DNA of 9,617 nucleotides from Nitrosomonadales bacterium. GTDB lineage: Bacteria; Pseudomonadota; Gammaproteobacteria; Burkholderiales; SG8-41. Below the pieces are notes generated by a model. That model worked only from the letters and a program-made list of their open reading frames with translations. It searched no databases and was not told the origin of the DNA. The position numbers and the translations under genes are program-made. The stretch is taken from positions 1-9,617 of the forward strand of contig VFLF01000376.1 of NCBI GenBank assembly GCA_009885185.1. The letters are read 5' to 3'. Positions 4,908 to 9,617 of this stretch are shown piece after piece. Positions within the stretch are counted from its first letter, which is position 1. Each line of letters begins with the position of its first letter.

Positions 4908-6608
4908 ATGTATCGATACGACGACATAGACCAGCGCATCGTGGCAGAAAGGGTTGAACAGTTCCGCGACCAAACCCGGCGTTTTCTGGCGGGCACCTTG
5001 GCCGAAGACGACTTCCGCCCGCTGCGGCTGCAAAACGGGCTTTATGTGCAAAAGCACGCGCCAATGCTACGCGTGGCCGTGCCCTACGGCATGTTGTCGT
5101 CGCCGCAGGTGCGTATGTTCGCGCACATCGCGCGCAAATACGATCGCGGTTATGGACACTTCAGCACGCGGCAGAACATTCAGTTCAACTGGCCCAAGCT
5201 GGCCGAGGTGCCGGACATCCTCGCCGAGTTGGCCAAGGTTGAAATGCACGCCATTCAAACCAGCGGCAACTGCATCCGTAACATCACCACCGATCATTTC
5301 GCGGGTGTCGCGCCCGACGAAATCGTCAACCCGCTGGTGTGGACCGAAGTGCTGCGCCAGTGGTCCACTTTTCATCCGGAGTTCACGTTTTTGCCGCGCA
5401 AGTTCAAGATCGCTGTGTCGGGCGCGACCGAAGACCGCGCCGCGATACAGTTGCACGACATCGGCCTGCAAGCCGTGCGCGACGAACAAGGCGAAGTCGG
5501 ATTCAAAGTCATCGTCGGCGGCGGCATGGGCCGCACGCCGATCATCGGCAAGGTGATCCGCGAGTTTCTGCCGTGGAAGCATTTGCTGACCTATCTTGAA
5601 GCCGTGCTGCGCGTCTACAACCGTTATGGCCGCCGCGATAATCTGTACAAGGCGCGCATCAAAATTCTGGTGAAGGAGCGCACGCTGCCGGTGTACCGCG
5701 ATGAAGTCGAGGCCGAATGGGCGCAACTGGTTGACGGCCCCGGCACGCTGACGCGCGAGATCGTCGATGGAATCGCCGCGCGCTTCACCACGCCGCCGTA
5801 CCGCGCGCTGCCGAAAAAAGATTCTGAACTGCAAACGTTTCTGGATGCCGAACCCGCGTTCGCGCGCTGGCATGGGCGCAACGTGCATGCGCATAAAGTG
5901 CCGGGCTATGCGTCCGTTACACTGTCATTGAAGCGCCCCGGCGTGCCGCCAGGCGACGTGACCGACGGGCAACTGGAAGCCATCGCCGAACTCGCAGATC
6001 GTTACAGCTTCGGCGAGCTGCGCGTCACGCACGAGCAAAACGTGGTGCTGCCGGATGTGGAGCAGCGCGAACTGCATGCGCTGTGGCGCGAGGCGAAGGC
6101 ACTGGGGCTGGCGACGCCGAATATCGGCCTGATTACCAACATCATCGCTTGTCCCGGCGGTGATTTTTGCTCGCTGGCCAATGCGGTGTCGATCCCGGTG
6201 GCGCTGGCGATAGACGAGCGTTTTCAGAATCTCGATTACGTGCATGATATCGGCGAACTCGATCTGAATATCTCCGGCTGCATGAACTCCTGCGGCCATC
6301 ACCACATCGGCCACATCGGCATCCTCGGCGTCGATAAGGGCGGCGAGGAGTGGTATCAAATCTCGATTGGTGGTGCGCAAGGCAACAACGCCTCGCTCGG
6401 CAAAGTGATCGGCCCCTCGTTCGCGCGTGCAGACGTGCCGGACGTGGTTGAAAAACTGATCGAGCATTACCTCGAACACCGCGACTCACCCGAAGAACGT
6501 TTCATCGACGTGGTGCAGCGCCTCGGCATTGAACCCTTTAAAAAGCATATCTATGGCGAATCTGATAAAAAACAAACGCATCGCGCCCGACAACTGGCAA
6601 CTACTTGA
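4908..6608 (+). CDS. cysI: Assimilatory sulfite (nitrite) reductase, siroheme [4Fe-4S] subunit
   Basis: A 566-residue cytoplasmic hemoprotein that reduces sulfite to sulfide by six electrons (or nitrite to ammonia). It shows the duplicated ferredoxin-like/siroheme halves of the family. Cluster and siroheme ligands are C415 and C421 (CPGGDFC) and C458 and C462 (CMNSC), with the same C-x5-C and C-x3-C spacing as E. coli CysI. R88 (GHFSTRQNIQ), R124 (NCIRNITT), K165 and K167 (RKFKIAVSG) correspond to the basic substrate- and siroheme-binding residues. The arrangement with CysB, DUF934 and CobA favours sulfite as substrate; this group matches the single-chain CysI of Pseudomonas and betaproteobacteria. 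No cysJ flavoprotein is present, so electrons probably come from ferredoxin or another donor. The C-terminal 17 or so residues run through the overlap with the next gene and look unconserved. Confidence 0.93.
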   Translation: MYRYDDIDQRIVAERVEQFRDQTRRFLAGTLAEDDFRPLRLQNGLYVQKHAPMLRVAVPYGMLSSPQVRMFAHIARKYDRGYGHFSTRQNIQFNWPKLAEVPDILAELAKVEMHAIQTSGNCIRNITTDHFAGVAPDEIVNPLVWTEVLRQWSTFHPEFTFLPRKFKIAVSGATEDRAAIQLHDIGLQAVRDEQGEVGFKVIVGGGMGRTPIIGKVIREFLPWKHLLTYLEAVLRVYNRYGRRDNLYKARIKILVKERTLPVYRDEVEAEWAQLVDGPGTLTREIVDGIAARFTTPPYRALPKKDSELQTFLDAEPAFARWHGRNVHAHKVPGYASVTLSLKRPGVPPGDVTDGQLEAIAELADRYSFGELRVTHEQNVVLPDVEQRELHALWREAKALGLATPNIGLITNIIACPGGDFCSLANAVSIPVALAIDERFQNLDYVHDIGELDLNISGCMNSCGHHHIGHIGILGVDKGGEEWYQISIGGAQGNNASLGKVIGPSFARADVPDVVEKLIEHYLEHRDSPEERFIDVVQRLGIEPFKKHIYGESDKKQTHRARQLATT

Positions 6609-7089
6609 GGCGGCAGCCGAAGGCGGCATGCCCAATGTGCCGCTGACCGGCGACTGGATCGTGCCGCTGGCGATGTGGCAGGAGCAGCGCGCGCAATTAA
6701 GCCAGCGCAGCGGCAAGAACGGCGTGCTACTGGAAAACACCGACGACGCGCGCGTGCTGGTGGCCGATTTCGACCAACTGGCGCTGATTGCCGTGCGCTT
6801 TCCGAAATTCACCGATGGCCGCGGCTACTCGATCGCGCGCTTATTAAGACGGCTGGGCTGGAAAGGCGAGTTGCGCGCAGTGGGTGACGTGTTGCGCGAC
6901 CAGTTGTTCTACATGACGCGCTGTGGCTTTGACGCCTTTGCGTTGCGTGACGATCAGGACGCGCAGGTGGCGCTCACCGCGTTCAGCGACTTCAGTGCGC
7001 CGTATCAGCCCGCGATTGACGATGGTGTGCGGCTCGGCGCGGCACGCGCGGCGGGCAAGCCGGCAGTCAATACACTGAGTCCGTGGTGA
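6553..7089 (+). CDS. DUF934 protein, conserved partner of CysI
   Basis: A 178-residue soluble protein of the DUF934 family, which in many proteobacteria directly follows the single-chain cysI and is annotated as probably involved in sulfite reduction; its biochemical role is not established. Visible family blocks are the N-terminal MANLIKNKRIAPDNWQLL, then LTGDWIVPLAMW, LIAVRFPKFTDGRGYSIARLLR (about 80-102), the LRAVGDVLRDQLFYMTRCGFDAF segment (about 107-129) and the C-terminal FSDFSAPYQPA. One Cys (in TRCGF) is present, so it does not itself bind an Fe-S cluster by a CxxC motif. The ATG at 6553 is preferred to an upstream TTG at 6529 because the family begins with this Met; it overlaps cysI by 56 nt, implying translational coupling. 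An adaptor or electron-transfer role is inference only. Confidence 0.88.
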   Translation: MANLIKNKRIAPDNWQLLEAAAEGGMPNVPLTGDWIVPLAMWQEQRAQLSQRSGKNGVLLENTDDARVLVADFDQLALIAVRFPKFTDGRGYSIARLLRRLGWKGELRAVGDVLRDQLFYMTRCGFDAFALRDDQDAQVALTAFSDFSAPYQPAIDDGVRLGAARAAGKPAVNTLSPW

Positions 7090-7093
7090 CAAC

Positions 7094-7849
7094 GTGAGCG
7101 GTACGGTATACCTCGTCGGCGCAGGCCCCGGCGCGCCGGACCTGCTGACGCTGCGCGCCGCGCGGCTGCTCGAGCGCGCCGACATCGTGTTTCACGACGC
7201 ACTGGTGCATCCGGAAACGCTGGCCATGGCCGCGCGCGCCGTCAAAATAGCGGTGGGCAAACGCAGCGGCAAGCATTCCACCGCGCAGCGTTTCATCAAC
7301 AAGCAACTGATCGATGCGGCGCAAAAATATCAGACGGTCGTGCGCTTGAAAGGTGGCGACCCCATGCTGTTTGGCCGCGCGCACGAGGAAATCGAAGCCT
7401 TGCTGCAAGCGGGTGTTACCGTGAACATCGTGCCCGGCATCAGCGCGGCCTTTGCCGCCAGCGCCGATTTGCAATGCTCGCTCACGCGCCGTGCCGTGGC
7501 GCGCAGCGTGGTGTTCGCCACGCCACGCGAGGCCGCGGGCAGCAAACCTAATGAATGGGCCAAGGCTGCCGCTGCCGCCGACACGGCGGTGCTCTATATG
7601 GCGGCGGGCGAAGCGCAAGCTGTCAGTGCGGCACTCATCACCAACGGCGTGCCCGCCTCGCGCCCAGTGGTGATTGTCGAAAACGCCTCCAATGAATCGC
7701 GCAAAGTGATTCCCACCACTGTGGGCAGCCTGCCTGCCGCCGCGCAAAGCGTCGGCGACGGCCCGGCGCTGGTGATGGTGGGTGAAGTCTATGCAGGGGT
7801 GGATGCGCTGGGCCTGGAGGCCGTTCAGCGGCAGTTCAAACTTCGTTAG
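7094..7849 (+). CDS. cobA: Uroporphyrinogen-III C-methyltransferase (SUMT)
   Basis: A 251-residue enzyme that uses two S-adenosylmethionine to methylate uroporphyrinogen III at C2 and C7, giving precorrin-2, the precursor of siroheme. Motifs of the tetrapyrrole methylase family are in order: VYLVGAGPGAPDLLTLRAARLL (5-26, SAM-binding signature 1), VVRLKGGDPMLFGRAHEE (82-99), VPGISAA (113-119), LTRRAVARSVVFATPR (130-145) and LYMAAGEA. It has only the methylase domain, without the CysG dehydrogenase/ferrochelatase part, so these last steps need another gene outside the window. The GTG at 7094 follows the DUF934 stop by 4 nt, with GGTGA (7085-7089) as possible Shine-Dalgarno. Placement behind cysI supplies siroheme to the reductase. 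Confidence 0.95.
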   Translation: MSGTVYLVGAGPGAPDLLTLRAARLLERADIVFHDALVHPETLAMAARAVKIAVGKRSGKHSTAQRFINKQLIDAAQKYQTVVRLKGGDPMLFGRAHEEIEALLQAGVTVNIVPGISAAFAASADLQCSLTRRAVARSVVFATPREAAGSKPNEWAKAAAAADTAVLYMAAGEAQAVSAALITNGVPASRPVVIVENASNESRKVIPTTVGSLPAAAQSVGDGPALVMVGEVYAGVDALGLEAVQRQFKLR

Positions 7850-7872
7850 TTTCTCGTGGGCGTGCCGTGGTT

Positions 7873-7909
7873 GAGCGTGGGCGGTAAAATCCGTGGATTC
7901 CCGACGCTC
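7873..7909. other. Imperfect dyad in the cobA-hydrolase gap
   Basis: GAGCGTGGG (7873-7881) and CCCGACGCTC (7900-7909) pair with one bulged base around an 18-nt loop. There is no following T tract, so it is not a typical intrinsic terminator. The loop holds TAAAAT (7885-7890), a good -10 hexamer, but no -35 is found at 16-18 bp. It may be a regulatory dyad between the sulfite operon and the hydrolase gene, or chance. Confidence 0.2.
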
Positions 7910-7947
7910 GCCGTTGCATGCGTCGTGTCATTCCATGAGAGCCCCGC

Positions 7948-8865
7948 ATGAGCAACGAACCCGATCCTGCTTACGCCGCCGCTGCCTCGTTAATCAAACA
8001 AGCGGGCATCGGAACCGCCGATCCGCTGACCCTGCCGCTGACCGAGGCGCGCGCGATGCAGGATCGCTACTTCGCGTTTCTGGCGCAGGATTTGCCGCCG
8101 GTTGCCGGCATACGCAATGTGTTCGTGCCGGGTCCTGCGGGTGCGTTCGGCCTGCGTCTGGTTTATCCGGCGGGCAGCAGCGCCGATGCCTTGCTGCCGG
8201 TGGTGGTGTTCGTGCGCGGCGCAGGCTGGTGGGCGGGCGCGCTGGATACGCATGAGCGCAGCATGCGGCTGATTGCCAACGCCAGCGGCGCCGTGGTGTG
8301 CGGCGTCGATTACACCTGTGCGCCCGAGCAACATTTTCCGGTGCAGCGCGATCAGGTGTGCGCCGCCGCGCGCTGGTTGCGCGTCGAGGGCCGCAACTTC
8401 GGACTGGACGCGCAACGGCTTGCGCTCACCGGCGAATCCGCCGGGGCGAATTTATCCGCGCTGGCGGCGGCGAAGCTGAATGCCGAAGCGCCGCGCACGG
8501 TCAAAGGCCTCGCGCTGTTCTACGGCAACTACAACCTTCCCGGTCCAGCGACGCGCGCTTACTCGAAGTGGGTGTGGTCGAATTACCTGGGCGTGCCGCT
8601 GGAGCAGGCGCCGATGGAGGCGATCCCGATGAGCGCCGATGTCGCCGCGCTGCCGCCGACGTGGCTGGGCGTGGGTGAATGCGACCCGCTGCTGGATGAT
8701 TCGCTGCAATTCGCCGATAAATTGCGCACGGCAAACGTGCCCTGTGAACTCAAACGCTACCCCGGCGTGCCGCATGCGTTCGTGATGCTCAACCGGTTGT
8801 ATGATGGCGCGGCGAGCGCGTTGATGGATTCGGCAACCGCGCTGCGCCATTTTCTAAAACCTTGA
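7948..8865 (+). CDS. HSL-like alpha/beta hydrolase with altered oxyanion motif
   Basis: A 305-residue cytoplasmic alpha/beta-fold hydrolase of the hormone-sensitive lipase group (esterase-like); no signal peptide is visible. The catalytic triad is complete: S164 in GESAG, D246 in GECDPLLDD and H276 in GVPHAF. The oxyanion-hole motif, HGGGW in the family, reads RGAGWW (90-95) here, with His to Arg and the middle Gly to Ala. The YTCAPEQHFPVQRDQ block (about 120-134) is the usual YRLAPE..FP...D motif. The enzyme probably cleaves an ester or similar small substrate; the substrate cannot be predicted. ATG at 7948 has GAGAG (7937-7941) 6 nt before it. The 98-bp gap from cobA suggests its own promoter; the cupin gene follows by 16 nt and is probably cotranscribed. 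Confidence 0.88.
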   Translation: MSNEPDPAYAAAASLIKQAGIGTADPLTLPLTEARAMQDRYFAFLAQDLPPVAGIRNVFVPGPAGAFGLRLVYPAGSSADALLPVVVFVRGAGWWAGALDTHERSMRLIANASGAVVCGVDYTCAPEQHFPVQRDQVCAAARWLRVEGRNFGLDAQRLALTGESAGANLSALAAAKLNAEAPRTVKGLALFYGNYNLPGPATRAYSKWVWSNYLGVPLEQAPMEAIPMSADVAALPPTWLGVGECDPLLDDSLQFADKLRTANVPCELKRYPGVPHAFVMLNRLYDGAASALMDSATALRHFLKP

Positions 8866-8881
8866 TCGTGTGAGTCGAAAC

Positions 8882-9496
8882 ATGCCCGCAAAAACCCAAC
8901 GCCCCACGCAGGAAGAAATGAAAACGCGCATCGCGCGCTTCAAGGATTTGAAATCCACCAAGGCGCAGCACGGCGCGAACAAGGGCATCCCGCCCGAAGT
9001 GCTGGAGTTGATTACCGCCAAGACCACTTACAACATCATGTCGCCGCCGGGCCTCGGCGGACAGTTGGCCCCGATGCCGCCGGTGGTAGGCGGCGACGCG
9101 GGCGTGTTCCGGCTCGGCATCGTGACCTGCCCGCCGGGCAATGGCGCGGGCCTGCACGTGCATTGGAAAACGCACGAAACCTTCATGGCGCTCACCGGCA
9201 AGTGGGAAATGATCTGGGGCGACAAGGGCGAGGAAAAAACCGTGCTGGAGCCGTTTGACCTGATGGCGGTGCCGCCGCGTGTCACGCGCACCTTCAAAAA
9301 TATTTCGGATGCCGACGCGCACATGCTGGTGATTATTCAGGGCCAGCCCGGCGAATTCGACGACGTGGGCCGCGTGCCGGAAACCGCCGACAAGGTCGCG
9401 CAAAAATTCGGCCCCGAGATGGTGGAGAAATTAAAAAGCCTCGGCTGGCAATTCACGCTGGATGCCAATGCGCCGCCGGATGCCTTGCAGAAATAG
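8882..9496 (+). CDS. Cupin-domain protein
   Basis: A 204-residue single-cupin protein. Residues 1-70 are a charged helical N-terminal part of unknown function. Cupin motif 1 (85-106) reads GLHVHWKTHETFMALTG, with H92, H94 and E99 as probable metal ligands at the canonical spacing. In motif 2 (PPRVTRTFKN, 131-140) the usual His is replaced by R136, so the metal site has at most three ligands. Residues 155-204 are a C-terminal helical tail. Substrate and role are unknown; cupins range from dioxygenases and isomerases to sensors. The ATG at 8882 is chosen over a GTG at 8870, which has no ribosome binding signal. Close spacing after the hydrolase suggests a shared transcript and perhaps successive steps in degrading one compound. 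Confidence 0.85.
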   Translation: MPAKTQRPTQEEMKTRIARFKDLKSTKAQHGANKGIPPEVLELITAKTTYNIMSPPGLGGQLAPMPPVVGGDAGVFRLGIVTCPPGNGAGLHVHWKTHETFMALTGKWEMIWGDKGEEKTVLEPFDLMAVPPRVTRTFKNISDADAHMLVIIQGQPGEFDDVGRVPETADKVAQKFGPEMVEKLKSLGWQFTLDANAPPDALQK

Positions 9497-9519
9497 GCAC
9501 TGTCTCGTGCATACTCACC

Positions 9520-9602
9520 CCGTCGTTCCCGCGCAGGCGGGAACCCATGCGTGGTCTCAAGTGACACTGTGTTATGGGTTCCCGCCTGCGCGGGAACGAC
9601 GG
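9520..9602. repeat. REPIN-like inverted pair of REP palindromes
   Basis: Two arms of 29 bp (9520-9548 and 9574-9602) are perfect reverse complements, separated by 25 bp. Each arm itself holds a perfect hairpin: GTTCCCGC, loop GCAG, GCGGGAAC (9525-9544), mirrored in the right arm. The core TTCCC-N8-GGGAA resembles the Neisseria dRS3 repeat, whose consensus has A/T outer bases where this has G/C. Such inverted pairs are typical of non-autonomous REPIN elements mobilised by RAYT transposases; none is encoded here. Lying 23 bp after the cupin stop, it may also act as a transcription terminator or mRNA 3' stabiliser. Confidence 0.85.
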
Positions 9603-9617
9603 TGGAGGTGTTACGCA

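Noticed and set aside
5067..5894. Long minus-strand open frame inside cysI (275 codons)
   Set aside because: Antisense shadow of the conserved reductase; no family pattern and no ribosome binding site.
6529..6552. TTG at 6529 as start of the DUF934 gene
   Set aside because: It would add eight residues not seen at the usual family N-terminus; ATG at 6553 gives the expected MANLIK-type start.
7177..7530. CobA motif differences from E. coli CysG (GRAHEE for GRGGEE, ATPR for VTGH)
   Set aside because: From memory of the family, betaproteobacterial CobA proteins commonly carry these forms, so this is lineage variation and not a defect.
7067..7747. Minus-strand open frame opposite cobA (226 codons)
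   Set aside because: Shadow of cobA, with biased His/Arg/Gly composition and no recognisable motif.
9520..9602. CRISPR array or insertion sequence end
   Set aside because: Only two repeat units in inverted orientation with a single 25-bp spacer, and no transposase or target duplication visible; REPIN layout fits better.

Overview
The window looks like chromosomal DNA of a GC-rich proteobacterium, most likely a betaproteobacterium. This is inferred from gene content and style: a YbiB-type TrpD2 protein, a single-chain CysI followed by a DUF934 protein and a short CobA, a CysB repressor/activator divergent from cysI, and a REP-like repeat of the TTCCC-N8-GGGAA kind at the right edge. No single feature fixes the genus. 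The coding regions are GC-rich, while several gene starts sit in sharply AT-rich islands.

Left part (1-2810, all + strand): the 3' end of polA; an AT-rich gap with a promoter and a palindromic operator candidate; a VapBC-type toxin-antitoxin pair; then ybiB and a secreted M23 endopeptidase packed against it. vapC and ybiB are 7 nt apart and ybiB and the M23 gene are 0 nt apart, so the toxin-antitoxin promoter may also feed the two downstream genes. Between antitoxin and toxin an 11-codon mini-ORF overlaps the antitoxin stop (ATGA) and the toxin start (GTGA).

Middle part (2825-7849): a secreted DUF2059-like protein of unknown function (- strand) and a CysB-type LysR regulator (- strand) face away from an assimilatory sulfite reduction operon (+ strand): siroheme [4Fe-4S] sulfite/nitrite reductase (cysI), DUF934 partner protein, and uroporphyrinogen-III methyltransferase (cobA). 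CobA makes the siroheme precursor that the reductase needs, and the CysB-like protein keeps the inducer-pocket residues known from E. coli CysB, so regulator, enzyme and cofactor supply form one unit. The upstream sulfate activation genes (cysH, cysD, cysN) and a flavoprotein cysJ are not in the window.

Right part (7948-9617, + strand): an HSL-like alpha/beta hydrolase with an altered oxyanion-hole motif, a cupin protein, and then an inverted pair of REP-like palindromes with perfect 29-bp arms (REPIN architecture).

The main signal not explained by genes is a recurrent A-rich element (AAATAAA, 4-6 nt, then AAAAACAAATASTTA), found three times well conserved and once degenerate. Each copy is near the 5' end of a gene or operon and in its sense direction. 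I found no clear evidence for a wholly new multi-gene system; the remaining findings are local structures that merit checks.
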